Assembly (NCBI GenBank): GCA_900109895.1
Contig: FOBR01000008.1
Location: 62,001-126,000, forward strand
Origin: a bacterium A37T11
Lineage (GTDB): Bacteria; Bacteroidota; Bacteroidia; Sphingobacteriales; Sphingobacteriaceae
Direction: 5' to 3'
Length of the DNA stretch: 64,000 nucleotides
In this document: positions 42,157 through 52,386 of the stretch, piece after piece
Layout: each line of letters starts with the position of its first letter
How positions within the stretch are numbered: position 1 is the stretch's first letter
Notes under the pieces: generated by a model
Databases searched by the model: none
What the model saw: only the letters and a program-made list of their open reading frames with translations
What the model was told of the DNA's origin: nothing
Position numbers and translations under genes: made by a program

Positions 42157-43743
42157 TTAAAAAATAGTGTCCTGTATCTTTTCCTGATGGTTTGGATAGT
42201 CAGTGGTGTAGTGCAAGCCCCGGCTTTCTTTACGTAAAGTGGCAGATTTTATTACCAGAAAAGCTACCTGTATCACATTCCTCAGCTCACACAATTTCAC
42301 TGAAAGCCGGGTATTCTTATAAAAACTCTCGGTTTCATCAAATAACAGCCCAAGCCTACGATGTGCCCGGTCTAACCGAAAGTCAGAACGAACAATACCC
42401 ACATAGTCACTCATCATTTTCTGTGTTTCACGCAGGTTATGCGTTACCAGGATATCCTCATTAGAAAGCTGCGTATTGGAATCATCCCAATCAGGAATAC
42501 CAGTAGGAATTTCTATCTGCTTATAAACCTTTATTGCATCTTCAAAAATACGATGAGCAAACACGGTAGCTTCTAACAATGAATTAGACGCCAACCGATT
42601 AGCACCATGCAAACCTGTTGAAGAACACTCACCACACGCATACAAATGCTGTATAGACGATCGCCCATTCTCGTTCACATATACACCACCACATAAATAA
42701 TGTGCTGACGGCGTAACAGGAATATAATCACGGCTCATGTCAATACCTAAACTCAGACATTTCGCATAAATATTAGGAAAATGCTTTAGGATATCAGCCT
42801 TTTTTCGGTTGGTAATATCCAAATAAACGAAGTCGTCACCCGATTTTTTCATCTCAGCATCAATCGCCCTGGCCACAATATCGCGTGGAGCTAATGACAA
42901 CCTTTCATCATACTCCTGCATAAATTCCTCACCATTCCGCCTACGCAGCACGCCACCAAAGCCCCTTACTGCTTCTGATACCAGGAACGAAGGATACTCA
43001 CCTGGGTTGTATAGCGCAGTCGGATGAAATTGAATAAATTCCATATTCCTGACCTTTCCTTTTGCACGGTACACCATAGCTATCCCGTCACCGGTAGCTA
43101 TAATCGGGTTAGTCGTACTTGAATATATATGTCCGGCACCACCAGAAGCCATAACGGTAACCTTACTAACAATCTTCTCCACCTGGTGCGTATGCGTGTT
43201 AAGCGCATAAATACCATAACAAGTAATATCCGTTGAACTCTTATCCACAAACACGCCTAAATGATGTTGGGTTATCAGGTCCACTGCAAAATAATGTGTA
43301 AGTATTTCAATGTTGGTATTCTCATGCACACGCTCCAAAAGGGCCCTTTCTATTTCATAACCGGTAATGTCCTTATAATGCAATACCCGGTTTTCAGAAT
43401 GTCCGCCTTCTTTACCTAAGTCATAAGCACCCTGCCTTGTTTTATCAAAGTGAGTTCCATAACCAATAATCTCGTCAATTCGTTTAGGACCTTCTTTCAC
43501 CACGATTTCCACAATCTTTTCATCACACAGGCCATCCCCAGCAATCAGGGTATCAGCTATATGCTTATCAAACGAGTCAGACTTATCCACAACTACAGCC
43601 ACACCACCCTGGGCATACTTTGTGTTGGATTCATCCTCATTTGATTTTGTAACAACCAATACCTTACCATATTCGGCGGCTTTAAGTGCAAAACTTAGGC
43701 CGGCAATCCCCGAACCTACTACCAAGAAATCAACATGACGCAT
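42157..43743 (-). CDS. nadB: L-aspartate oxidase
   Basis: 528 aa FAD enzyme that oxidises aspartate to iminoaspartate, the first step of NAD synthesis. FAD motif VVGSGIAGLSFAL (about 8-20), KYAQGGVA, GHSENRVLH (substrate loop), GGAGHIYSSTTN, ECSSTGLHGANRLASNSLLE. Length and motifs separate it from SdhA/FrdA. Divergent from nadA, which uses its product. Confidence 0.95.
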   Translation of the reverse strand: MRHVDFLVVGSGIAGLSFALKAAEYGKVLVVTKSNEDESNTKYAQGGVAVVVDKSDSFDKHIADTLIAGDGLCDEKIVEIVVKEGPKRIDEIIGYGTHFDKTRQGAYDLGKEGGHSENRVLHYKDITGYEIERALLERVHENTNIEILTHYFAVDLITQHHLGVFVDKSSTDITCYGIYALNTHTHQVEKIVSKVTVMASGGAGHIYSSTTNPIIATGDGIAMVYRAKGKVRNMEFIQFHPTALYNPGEYPSFLVSEAVRGFGGVLRRRNGEEFMQEYDERLSLAPRDIVARAIDAEMKKSGDDFVYLDITNRKKADILKHFPNIYAKCLSLGIDMSRDYIPVTPSAHYLCGGVYVNENGRSSIQHLYACGECSSTGLHGANRLASNSLLEATVFAHRIFEDAIKVYKQIEIPTGIPDWDDSNTQLSNEDILVTHNLRETQKMMSDYVGIVRSDFRLDRAHRRLGLLFDETESFYKNTRLSVKLCELRNVIQVAFLVIKSATLRKESRGLHYTTDYPNHQEKIQDTIF

Positions 43744-44228
43744 AGCAAAACATTATTCTATAAAACTTCAAACAAAAGCTGTGGATAACCCCCACAAAAA
43801 TGTTAATTATATGTAAACAAACTGTGCAATAAAAAACCCTTATGGTGTGTAATTAGCAAAATGACTTACTTACACACAAAACAAATTTAGTTGCTACCAC
43901 AAAACAGTAGTCTTTTCCACTGTGGACTTACACTTACTAACTGACAAAAAAATAAAGAAAGAAAAATTTGGCCGGATCATCGATTCTGTAAATCAAGGTG
44001 CTACTGTTAAACGAATGTTAACAAACTGTTGAAACATCCTAAACAACCAAAAATCCAAATAAAAATGCTCTCTTTTCTTCACAAAACTAACATACTAATA
44101 AACAATAAAAATACTTTTATTTAAAATAACATTATCATTATTAAACGGTGCAAAACGGCAAACGCTCAATTCAGCAAGTTTGCGTACTTTTGTAAACTAA
44201 CGACTAACAAAAAAACAAAACTGAGAAG
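43744..44228. other. 485-bp AT-rich nadB-nadA intergenic region
   Basis: No ORF of note. Contains a perfect DnaA box TGTGGATAA (43780-43788), a one-mismatch box TTACACACA further on, and a -7 box for nadA (44185-44192). No NAD riboswitch structure or NrtR/NadR palindrome that I can identify. Confidence 0.5.
44185..44192 (+). promoter_or_regulatory. -7 promoter element for nadA
   Basis: TACTTTTG, predicted leader about 32 nt. No clear -33 box. Confidence 0.5.
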
Positions 44229-45224
44229 ATGGAAACATATTCAGAAGTACTTGATGCAAAAGGATATATAGATGAAGCTATTGATCCACGCCTGGATTTA
44301 GTTGCAGAGATACAGCGGCTCAAGAAAGAAAAAAACGCAGTTATCCTGGCGCACTACTACCAAGAAGCGGAAATACAGGATATAGCAGATTATATTGGTG
44401 ACAGCTTAGGACTGTCACAAGAAGCTGCCAAAACCCAGGCAGATGTTATCGTGTTTGCAGGCGTACATTTTATGGCAGAAACCGCTAAAATACTATCGCC
44501 ACAGAAAAAAGTACTGTTGCCAGACCTTAAAGCAGGATGTTCCTTATCTGATAGCTGCCCACCACACCTGTTTGCTAAATTTAAAGAGTTGTATCCCGAT
44601 CACCTCGTTATTACCTATGTTAACTGTACAGCCGAATTAAAAGCACTCAGTGATATCGTTTGTACATCCTCAAACGCCGTACAGATTGTAGAAAGCCTGC
44701 CTGCAGACCAGAAGATCATTTTTGGGCCAGACAAAAACCTCGGAGCCTATGTTAAGCGCAAGACAGGCCGCGATCTTGTTTTATGGAATGGCGCCTGTAT
44801 GGTACACGAGATCTTTTCGCAGGAAAAGATTGATCGTATCCGGCGGGAATATCCCGAAGCCAAATTTATAGCCCATCCGGAATGTGAGGAACACATCTTA
44901 AAAGCGGCTGATTTTATAGCATCCACAACAGGTTTGCTTAATTATACCCAAAGAGAATCAGCCAATACATTTATTGTAGCTACCGAGAGTGGCATTATCC
45001 ACCAAATGCAAAAGGCAAGCCCCCACAAAACATTTATACCAGCCCCACCCAATAACGCCTGTGCCTGTAATGATTGCCCCCACATGAAGCTAAATACGCT
45101 TGAAAAACTCTACAATTGTATGAAATTTGAGCTACCAGAAGTCACGTTGCCAGCCGATGTTATCATTAGGGCACAGCGCCCTATAGAACGAATGCTTGAA
45201 ATTTCAGCAAAACTTGGATTATAA
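44229..45224 (+). CDS. nadA: Quinolinate synthase
   Basis: 331 aa [4Fe-4S] enzyme joining iminoaspartate and dihydroxyacetone phosphate to quinolinate. [33 protein letters not shown] and the C-terminal CACNDCPHM carry the expected cluster-ligand Cys region. Length fits the type without extra C-terminal extension. nadC is absent from the window. Confidence 0.95.
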   Translation: METYSEVLDAKGYIDEAIDPRLDLVAEIQRLKKEKNAVILAHYYQEAEIQDIADYIGDSLGLSQEAAKTQADVIVFAGVHFMAETAKILSPQKKVLLPDLKAGCSLSDSCPPHLFAKFKELYPDHLVITYVNCTAELKALSDIVCTSSNAVQIVESLPADQKIIFGPDKNLGAYVKRKTGRDLVLWNGACMVHEIFSQEKIDRIRREYPEAKFIAHPECEEHILKAADFIASTTGLLNYTQRESANTFIVATESGIIHQMQKASPHKTFIPAPPNNACACNDCPHMKLNTLEKLYNCMKFELPEVTLPADVIIRAQRPIERMLEISAKLGL

Positions 45225-45249
45225 GCCGTATATAACCCCGTTCAAAAAG

Positions 45250-46677
45250 TTAACATTCAGGTAAACTTAACGGTATTTGTATAGCCAAACCCCCATCAGC
45301 TGTTTCCTTATATTTTACGTTCATGTCCAGTGCTGTTTCCCACATCGTTTTCACCACAGCATCCAAGCTTACTTTGGCTTTATCCGGGTTGGACTGCAAC
45401 GCCAATTGTGAAGCGGTAATAGCCTTAATGGCACCCATCGTATTGCGCTCAATACAGGGTATCTGAACTAAACCGCCGATGGGATCACAGGTAAGGCCCA
45501 AGTGATGTTCCATGGCTATTTCAGCAGCCATCAGCACTTGTCGTTGAGAACCGCCAAGGCACTCAGTGAGGGCGGCAGCAGCCATTGCAGATGATACACC
45601 AATCTCCGCCTGGCATCCACCCATTGCAGCAGAGATGGTAGAACCCTTTTTGAAAATACAGCCTATTTCTGAAGCGGTGGAAATGAATTGAATAATCTTG
45701 TCCGCTTGGAAAGCATCATAAAAGGTAATGTAATATTGAAGCACAGCCGGGATCACTCCGGCCGCACCATTGGTAGGTGCAGTTACTACGCGGCCAAAAG
45801 AAGCATTTTCCTCATTAACAGCCAATGCAAAGCAACTCACCCAATCCAGCGTATATTGAAAACTATTTCCCCCAGCCCTAATTGCTTCCAGCCAGGATTC
45901 ATAATCTGTATAAATTTTTCCTCCTATCAGCTTGTTATTAAGCTTATTAGCCCTACGTTCCACGTGGAGCCCACCAGGTAGTGTACCCGTGCTATGGCAT
46001 CCGCGATATATACAGTCCTTTATTGTATTGAATATCTTTAAGATACCTTCTCTTATCTCATTTTCGCCACGCCAGGCTAATTCGTTTTCCATCACGACTT
46101 CAGAAACCTTTAAACCCGTTTTAATGCACCAAAAAAGGAGATCCTTTGCATTTTGTACCGGAAAAGGAAGGTCTGCCTCTTCAGCATCCTGACCATTTTC
46201 GCCTTCCTGTATAACAAAACCCCCGCCTACGGAATAATAAGTTTGTGACACAGCTTTCCCATTATCAAGAAATGCCTGAAAAGTAACCGCATTTGGATGA
46301 AAAGGAAGACTTTCGGTATACAAAAACAACAGATCATCGTTATAACTAAAGGGAATTAACTTGATACCAGCAAGATTCAATATACCCAAATCTTTGATCC
46401 CATTAAACGCAGGTGTTACCATGTTTACATCAAAAGTTACCGGATCAGCACCACTCAACCCTAACAAAACAGCAATATCAGTACCATGTCCACGGCCAGT
46501 CTTTGCCAGCGATCCGTAGAGTAATACCTTCACCTGAACGACCTGCTCTGAAAAGTGGTTAAGGCTAAGGAAAGCTGTGAAACGTTGAGCCGCTCGCCAA
46601 GGGCCAAGGGTATGCGAGCTCGAAGGGCCTATGCCTATCTTAAAAATGTCGAAAACAGATATTTGCTCTTTTATCAT
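45250..46677 (-). CDS. sdaA: L-serine ammonia-lyase (single chain, iron-sulfur)
   Basis: 475 aa. Converts L-serine to pyruvate and ammonia. N-terminal beta domain ([21 protein letters not shown]), alpha domain with [26 protein letters not shown] (Cys ligands of the [4Fe-4S] cluster). Start set at ATG 46677, with [10 protein letters not shown] reading; TAACTTTG lies just upstream (46690-46697, minus strand). The XRE regulator gene lies 114 nt upstream on the same strand. Confidence 0.92.
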   Translation of the reverse strand: MIKEQISVFDIFKIGIGPSSSHTLGPWRAAQRFTAFLSLNHFSEQVVQVKVLLYGSLAKTGRGHGTDIAVLLGLSGADPVTFDVNMVTPAFNGIKDLGILNLAGIKLIPFSYNDDLLFLYTESLPFHPNAVTFQAFLDNGKAVSQTYYSVGGGFVIQEGENGQDAEEADLPFPVQNAKDLLFWCIKTGLKVSEVVMENELAWRGENEIREGILKIFNTIKDCIYRGCHSTGTLPGGLHVERRANKLNNKLIGGKIYTDYESWLEAIRAGGNSFQYTLDWVSCFALAVNEENASFGRVVTAPTNGAAGVIPAVLQYYITFYDAFQADKIIQFISTASEIGCIFKKGSTISAAMGGCQAEIGVSSAMAAAALTECLGGSQRQVLMAAEIAMEHHLGLTCDPIGGLVQIPCIERNTMGAIKAITASQLALQSNPDKAKVSLDAVVKTMWETALDMNVKYKETADGGLAIQIPLSLPEC

Positions 46678-46689
46678 CAAAATTAAAAG

Positions 46690-46697
46690 CAAAGTTA
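46690..46697 (-). promoter_or_regulatory. -7 promoter element for sdaA
   Basis: TAACTTTG on the minus strand, 12 nt before the ATG. A second match (TAATTTTG, 46678-46685) abuts the ATG. Confidence 0.35.
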
Positions 46698-46791
46698 AAG
46701 CAAAACAAGTTGAAAAAAGCAGAATTATTACTGATACAATGAATTTAGCAAAAAAATATTCCCGCAGGGAAATAAGATGTCTAATAATCGA

Positions 46792-47373
46792 TTATTTAAC
46801 CTTTTTATATCGTTTAGGGCTGGCGTCAGGATCGCGGATCAGAAACCCTTTCTCAACCGCCAGGTCAAGTGTGTTGGGGATGCTTTTGCGTAGAAATCGA
46901 TAATTATAGTTCTCTTTACAATATTCATACACCTCCTTATCGGTAATCCAATGATCAAATAGCGAAGTTTCTAACAAGGTGCTTTCAATAAAATTGATCA
47001 ATTTAGGACGATTGTACACTACTTTGTAAGCTTCCGTACCATACTTTTCATGAAAGCGCATCATTTTGGTTTTTAAAGCCTGCGAACTAGGTAAAGCTTT
47101 ACTAAAGTTAAAGAACTCCGTAAGGCTAAAACCATAAAAGGCCAGCAAAGGAATGAGCGTAGCCAGGCTGGGAGCAGATGCCTGATTTTCGAGCGACCCT
47201 ATGTGTTCCTCATCCAGGTGGGTAACCCTAGCCACTGATTGAATTGATAAACCCAACAGCTCACGGGTTTCCTTTAAGCGGCGTGGCAGTTGTCCCAAAA
47301 TATGGTCTGCCAAATCCATAAATAGCGGTATTTCGGGTGGTTGATTTGATTCTATTATCGGCTGTTCTTCCAT
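46792..47373 (-). CDS. XRE-family transcriptional regulator
   Basis: 193 aa. Helix-turn-helix of the HTH_3/XRE type at about 33-90 (LKETRELLGLSIQSVARVTHLDEEHIGSLENQ), followed by a C-terminal helical half of unknown type. Start at ATG 47373; the upstream TTG/GTG-type extension is less likely. Divergent from the DUF3347-multicopper oxidase pair and upstream of sdaA, so either could be its target. Confidence 0.75.
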   Translation of the reverse strand: MEEQPIIESNQPPEIPLFMDLADHILGQLPRRLKETRELLGLSIQSVARVTHLDEEHIGSLENQASAPSLATLIPLLAFYGFSLTEFFNFSKALPSSQALKTKMMRFHEKYGTEAYKVVYNRPKLINFIESTLLETSLFDHWITDKEVYEYCKENYNYRFLRKSIPNTLDLAVEKGFLIRDPDASPKRYKKVK

Positions 47374-47466
47374 TTTGATAGTTTCCTGATGGTAAATATG
47401 CAAAAAAGCATCAAAATTTTATAATCCATTTCCTAAATTCTGTAAAATATTATCCTAAAATGGAGG

Positions 47467-47474
47467 TATTTTTG
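47467..47474 (+). promoter_or_regulatory. -7 promoter element for the DUF3347 gene
   Basis: TATTTTTG; predicted start near 47479, about 41 nt before ATG 47520. It excludes the upstream in-frame ATG at 47460. Confidence 0.5.
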
Positions 47475-47519
47475 CATACATTAAGTACGGGCAATGCCTT
47501 CACTAAAAAAAATAAACAA

Positions 47520-47981
47520 ATGAAAAAGATCTTTTTAATGCTTTCAATTGTAACAGCGGCCTTCGCGCAAAGCGTGTTTGCGCAAAAAAATACCAGCCCA
47601 ATATTGGTTAAATACTATGCCTTAAAAGATGCATTGGTGGCAGGGGATGTCAAAATAGCCTCTCAAAGTTCAGGTGAATTGGTTAAGGCCTTAGATGGCG
47701 CGGATACAAAACTCGTACCGTCCGCAAATAAAAAAACACTGGTACTGGAAGCAAAAAAAATTGCCAGCGGTACAGACATTGAAAAGCAACGGCAAGATTT
47801 CGCCACTTTATCAACAGATGTTATTGCCTTGCTGAAAAAGTCAAAACTGACTGATCAACCCGTATATACCCAGTATTGCCCCATGAAAAAGAGCAGCTGG
47901 GTAAGCAGTGAAAAAGCCATCAAAAACCCTTACTATGGCAGCATGATGCTTTCCTGCGGCAAGGTGACGGAGACGCTTTGA
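47520..47981 (+). CDS. DUF3347-like periplasmic protein
   Basis: 153 aa, signal peptide (about 1-20, FAQSVFAQ), then a helical DUF3347-type domain (YYALKDALVAGD) and a conserved C-terminal stretch YTQYCPMKKSSW ... NPYYGSMMLSCG, with two Cys and Met residues suited to copper binding. DUF3347 is often attached to or next to copper/heavy-metal efflux genes. Its TGA overlaps the TTG start of the multicopper oxidase. Confidence 0.8.
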   Translation: MKKIFLMLSIVTAAFAQSVFAQKNTSPILVKYYALKDALVAGDVKIASQSSGELVKALDGADTKLVPSANKKTLVLEAKKIASGTDIEKQRQDFATLSTDVIALLKKSKLTDQPVYTQYCPMKKSSWVSSEKAIKNPYYGSMMLSCGKVTETL

Positions 47982-50137
47982 TCAAGGCAATACTGCTTTA
48001 CATTATAAGTTTGGGGCTATGTGCAGCAACCATTGCACAGCCCCAAGCTTCATCACCCATTTCCAAACGCTATGATCTGTATCTAACCGATACACTGGTT
48101 AACTATACCGGAAAAACACGCAAGGCCATGGCAGTTAATGGCAGTATACCCGGGCCAGTACTCAGCTTTACCCAGGGTGATACCGCAGAAATCTATGTCC
48201 ATAACCAAATGAATGTAGAAACTTCCATCCATTGGCACGGCGTTTTTCTACCCAACAGTGTGGATGGCGTACCCTACCTAACGCAGCAACCCATCAAACC
48301 CGGCAGCACCTATCTCTATAAATTTCCGGTTATTCAAAATGGTACCTATTGGTACCACAGCCACACCATGCTGCAGGAGCAGAGCGGCCTATACGGTGCA
48401 TTGATCTTTAATAAAGCCAATGAACCTGCTATTCCCACCATACCAGTCGTACTGAGCGACTGGACCGATCTAAAACCAAGTACCGTAGAGCGCTACCTGC
48501 ACAATGCCAACGATTGGTTTGCTATCAAGAAAGGCAGTACCCAAAGCTATGCTGAAGCCATAAGCCACGGCGAGTTCAAAACCAAACTGGTTAATGAATG
48601 GAAACGAATGGCCGCGATGGATGTAAGCGACGTCTATTATGAAAAGCTGCTGACCAATGGCCGCGAAGTAAGAGAATACCCTGGATACAAAGCCGGGGAT
48701 AAAGTTAGGCTGCGCATCGTAAATGGCGGGTCATCCACCTATTTCTGGCTCACGTGGGCCGGGAGCAAAATTTCTGTAGTAGCCAATGATGGCAACGCTG
48801 TAGCGCCAGTGGAAGTAGACCGCCTCATCATCGCCCCTTCAGAAACCTACGATGTGGTACTGACTATTCCAGGCAACGGCAGCTATGAATTTTTATCGAC
48901 TGGCGAAGACCGTACGCGCAGCACATCCCTATGGCTTGGCAGTGGAAAAAAGCATTCTGCCAAACCCTTGGGCAAGCTTCATTATTTTGAAGGCATGAAA
49001 ATGATGAACGGCATGATGAAGATGAATGGTAGTATGAACCCCATGGGAATGGAGATGAGCAACCAGCAAATGGACATGAATACCGTCATGTATCCGGAAG
49101 GACCGGGTATGGGTACAGACAGCAATGCTTATCAAACATTAAATTATGGTATGCTGCGATCACCCGAAAAAAGCACTTTACGAAAAGGCCGCGAAAAGGT
49201 CCTGAAATTTGAGCTTACGGGCAATATGAACCGGTACGTATGGACGCTGGACAACAAAACCGTTTCAGAAACAGACGTCATCCCCATTAAAAAAGGCATC
49301 AACGTTAAGATCATTTTGTATAACAATTCCATGATGCGCCATCCCATGCACCTGCATGGGCACGACTTCAGGGTGCTTAACGGGCATGGTGCATACGCAC
49401 CCCTTAAAAACGTGCTTGACATTATGCCCATGGAAACCGATATCATCGAGTTTGCAGCCACCGAGAGCGGAGACTGGTTTTTCCATTGCCACATCCTCTA
49501 CCACATGATGGCTGGCATGGGGCGCATTTTTCACTACGAAGGTTCGGCCCCCAACCCCCAGCTGCCCAACCCCATGCAAGCCATGCACAAGCTAGGCATG
49601 GATGACCGCCGGTTTTATCCCTCAGCCACGGTGGGTCTGGAGAGCAACGGTAGCGACGGCGAGCTGCAAGTAGCCAATACCCGCTGGCAGGTTTCTACCG
49701 AATGGCGTCTGGGCCTAAAGGCCGTCCACGGATTTGAAAGTGAAACCTACCTAGGCCGTTACCTGGACCGTATGCAGTGGTTCATGCCTTTCATTGGTTT
49801 TGATTACCACCACAATACACGGGTCAATGTACCAGGGAAAAACATGTTTGGGCAGCGGAGCAACCAAAACAACCGCCAGGCAGCAGTCGTTGGGGTACAA
49901 TACACCCTTCCCCTGCTTTTTTTGAGTGAAGCCAGGCTGGACAGCAAAGGAAAAGTACGTATACAGTTAAAAAGAGAAGACATCCCCTTGTCACAGCGAC
50001 TGCGGCTCAACCTGATGGGCAATACCGACAAAGAATACATGGCCGGATTACGTTATATCGTTACCCGGGTATTTTCCCTTTCTACGCACTACGACAGCGA
50101 TATGGGCTGGGGAGGAGGTCTTACGCTGACGTACTAG
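47978..50137 (+). CDS. Multicopper oxidase fused to a CopB-like outer-membrane barrel
   Basis: 719 aa. Signal peptide (about 1-20), three cupredoxin domains (about 30-530) with all copper motifs: HWHG, HSHT, HPMHLHGH, HCHILYHMMAGMG. A Met-rich insertion near 335-365 (repeated NGM, MxM) is like the copper-sensing loop of CueO. Residues about 545-719 form amphipathic strands (GLESNGSDGEL ... GLRYIVTRVFSLSTHYDSDMGWGGGLTLTY) of CopB type. Likely oxidises Cu(I) at the outer membrane. TTG start overlapping the previous stop (TTGA). Confidence 0.85.
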   Translation: MIKAILLYIISLGLCAATIAQPQASSPISKRYDLYLTDTLVNYTGKTRKAMAVNGSIPGPVLSFTQGDTAEIYVHNQMNVETSIHWHGVFLPNSVDGVPYLTQQPIKPGSTYLYKFPVIQNGTYWYHSHTMLQEQSGLYGALIFNKANEPAIPTIPVVLSDWTDLKPSTVERYLHNANDWFAIKKGSTQSYAEAISHGEFKTKLVNEWKRMAAMDVSDVYYEKLLTNGREVREYPGYKAGDKVRLRIVNGGSSTYFWLTWAGSKISVVANDGNAVAPVEVDRLIIAPSETYDVVLTIPGNGSYEFLSTGEDRTRSTSLWLGSGKKHSAKPLGKLHYFEGMKMMNGMMKMNGSMNPMGMEMSNQQMDMNTVMYPEGPGMGTDSNAYQTLNYGMLRSPEKSTLRKGREKVLKFELTGNMNRYVWTLDNKTVSETDVIPIKKGINVKIILYNNSMMRHPMHLHGHDFRVLNGHGAYAPLKNVLDIMPMETDIIEFAATESGDWFFHCHILYHMMAGMGRIFHYEGSAPNPQLPNPMQAMHKLGMDDRRFYPSATVGLESNGSDGELQVANTRWQVSTEWRLGLKAVHGFESETYLGRYLDRMQWFMPFIGFDYHHNTRVNVPGKNMFGQRSNQNNRQAAVVGVQYTLPLLFLSEARLDSKGKVRIQLKREDIPLSQRLRLNLMGNTDKEYMAGLRYIVTRVFSLSTHYDSDMGWGGGLTLTY

Positions 50138-51395
50138 TATCAATGGTAGGCGCCGGTGCTATTACCCTCGGCAGTATTTCCGGATGGTCGTGTATACGGT
50201 GGCGAATATAGAGCGCAAACGAAAGACTGATCAATAGCCCGGCCACCCCATGAACAATTAACGCATAGTGAATAGTCATTTGGCGCGCCATAAAACCCGC
50301 CAAGAGACTACCCAACGGCAAAACTCCCTGAAAAGCCATCACGTAATAACTAATAGCGCGGCCCCGCAAAGCTGCCGGCGAATGCGTTTGGATGTAGGTA
50401 TTGATCGAGGAGTTTTGGACCATCATCCCCGTCGCCGCCAGCATGGTAAAACCCAATGCAGACCAAAGGTGATGAATGGTTGAAACCAAAAAAATAGAAG
50501 AGCTCAGTAAGGCAGAAGCACCTATTACTAAAAAACGCAAATTCCGGCCTGCCTTCTGAAACGCCATATATACCGCCCCAAACATCGCGCCCATACCTGC
50601 CGCGCTCTCAAACCAGCTGAAAGTTTTGGCATCACCGTGAAAAATCTCTTTAGCCACCACCGGTAGCAAGGTGTTGAAATAGGGCATCACCAGCAGGCTG
50701 CTGGCCGTAAGCAATAAAATGAGCGAAGCAATATGCGGTGATCGTCGCAGGTAGTGGTAGCCCTCTACCAATGCCTCTTTCCAGTTTTCTTTAGACCCAA
50801 CCATAGGCCTTAGGTCAAGTTTCATGAGGTATAACGTCAATAACACCGCTATAAAACTTACAAAATTAACCGTAAAACACACCGCTTCGCCGTAGGCGCT
50901 CAACACTACACCCGCTACGGCCGGGCCAATCATACGCGCACCATTAAATACCGATGAGTTTAGCGCGATGGCATTGGGCAAGTCTTCCTTTACGGGCACC
51001 AACTCCTTTAGCAAAGACTGGCGTGAGGTCACGTCAAAAACGCTGATAATACCCTGCATCAGGGCCAGCACACCAATGTACCATAGGTTGTACACTTTAA
51101 ACCACACCAACAAGGCCAGCAAGCCTGCTTGGATCATCAGGCCCGTTTGCGTGATCATTAGTGTACGGTACTTATTATGCCGGTCAGCAAAGCTACCCGC
51201 AAAAGGAGAAATGACGAGCGTAGGAAAAAGCTGCGCAAAGGTGATAAGGCCCAAGATCAGTGCCGAACCTGAAATGCGGTATACCAGCCAGCTTACAGCA
51301 ACACGTTGCATCCAGGTACCAATGAGGGAGATGGCTTGGCCAGTGATCTGTAGTCGGTAGTTCGGGTGTCTTAAGGAACGGAGTGCTGCAATCAT
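50121..51395 (-). CDS. MFS transporter (EntS/DUF894-like)
   Basis: 424 aa with 12 predicted helices and the MFS loop motif GSFADRHNKYR (about 65-75). Resembles EntS-type exporters. Substrate unknown. Start at ATG 51395 (MIAALRSLRHPNYR, common in the family) rather than the upstream in-frame codon. Overlaps the oxidase gene by 17 nt tail-to-tail; a functional link is not shown. Confidence 0.88.
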   Translation of the reverse strand: MIAALRSLRHPNYRLQITGQAISLIGTWMQRVAVSWLVYRISGSALILGLITFAQLFPTLVISPFAGSFADRHNKYRTLMITQTGLMIQAGLLALLVWFKVYNLWYIGVLALMQGIISVFDVTSRQSLLKELVPVKEDLPNAIALNSSVFNGARMIGPAVAGVVLSAYGEAVCFTVNFVSFIAVLLTLYLMKLDLRPMVGSKENWKEALVEGYHYLRRSPHIASLILLLTASSLLVMPYFNTLLPVVAKEIFHGDAKTFSWFESAAGMGAMFGAVYMAFQKAGRNLRFLVIGASALLSSSIFLVSTIHHLWSALGFTMLAATGMMVQNSSINTYIQTHSPAALRGRAISYYVMAFQGVLPLGSLLAGFMARQMTIHYALIVHGVAGLLISLSFALYIRHRIHDHPEILPRVIAPAPTIDTSTSA

Positions 51396-51436
51396 ATAAT
51401 AACAATGATTGAGCAAATATTGTGCTAAAATAGCAC

Positions 51437-52201
51437 TTATAGCGGTTTTATTAAACTATCCCTGATGACGCTGTCTTTCACCAGCGGTGGTATGCGATAA
51501 GCTTCGGGGTTTTCCTTGTATTGCAAATAGCTATCGCGGATATAGCCGATCAGCTCATAGTCAGACACGCTGCGGATATAATCGAGGGAAGGGCGGTATT
51601 GAACCATGAAGTCGGTTAGATCATCGTTCTTCAAACCAGTTATCCTGCCAACCAACGACTTGGAGAAGCGTGCATCAATGGACGCATTCTCCCGGTCACG
51701 TCTCATTAGGCTGTCCAGGTAGTTAGCCTGCTTTAATTTATGGGTAAACAAAGCATAGAGGAAATCGGTGCCCACCCCGGAGGTTCCCCGACCCGGGTTT
51801 AAGGAAGATGTTGCATCGGTACTGGCCTTATAACTGCTCTCATAGTCCTTCTTGTTCATAAATTCTTTTTTAACGCCGGGCATCCCGATCACCGTTACCT
51901 CCTTTAATAAAATGGATGACCGTTTGAGTTTAAAGACCAGGTCTTTCTGCTGCACTACGGTAGCCGTATCAGGAAAGTAACCCTCGGCATCGGTGATCAC
52001 TACGTCGCCGTCTTTAGCAGCCAGCATAAACACACCCCGCATATCTGTCGTCGTCACCGCTTTGGTCGTGGCGTTCAGAATGCGGGCACCCGACACCCGT
52101 TGCGCGGTTTCAGCATCGTACAAAAAACCTTGCACAGTTTGGCCGATCCCGCAAAAGGGGAGGCCTAACAAACAAAACAGCAGCTGGTAGCGTTTTATCA
52201 C
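51437..52201 (-). CDS. CarboxypepD_reg-like domain envelope protein
   Basis: 254 aa. Signal peptide (about 1-20), then a CarboxypepD_reg-like beta-sandwich (about 22-110; VQGFLYDAETAQRVSGARILN). The remaining helical part is of unknown fold. The type is common in Bacteroidota envelopes without a known role. GTG start (no in-frame ATG nearby). Cotranscription with the MFS gene (41-nt gap) is possible but opposite in order. Confidence 0.72.
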   Translation of the reverse strand: MIKRYQLLFCLLGLPFCGIGQTVQGFLYDAETAQRVSGARILNATTKAVTTTDMRGVFMLAAKDGDVVITDAEGYFPDTATVVQQKDLVFKLKRSSILLKEVTVIGMPGVKKEFMNKKDYESSYKASTDATSSLNPGRGTSGVGTDFLYALFTHKLKQANYLDSLMRRDRENASIDARFSKSLVGRITGLKNDDLTDFMVQYRPSLDYIRSVSDYELIGYIRDSYLQYKENPEAYRIPPLVKDSVIRDSLIKPL

Positions 52202-52345
52202 ATACCAAATATAATAGGTTCAATAAAAAATTTTAAACATTTTAACGGACTTTAACTTTTTTTTAGGCTGTTTTACAAAACGGTCGTAAAAATAACTGCA
52301 CCAATCCGTAAACGTTACCATTATTCGTTAAAAACCCCTTTGCTA

Positions 52346-52377
52346 TTTGCAATTTTAAAAATACATCCCTACATTTA
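52346..52377 (+). promoter_or_regulatory. Promoter for the ECF sigma factor gene
   Basis: TTTG (52346-52349), 20 nt, TACATTTA (52370-52377), 7 of 8 at the -7 box. Ends 9 nt before the ATG. Confidence 0.55.
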
Positions 52378-52386
52378 GACCGTACA

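Noticed and set aside
44100-44228. NAD riboswitch before nadA
   Set aside because: No conserved stem-loop pattern visible; the sequence is plain AT-rich.
45956-45970. GTTCCACGTGGAGC, another parS-like sequence
   Set aside because: Inside sdaA coding sequence with broken symmetry at one end.
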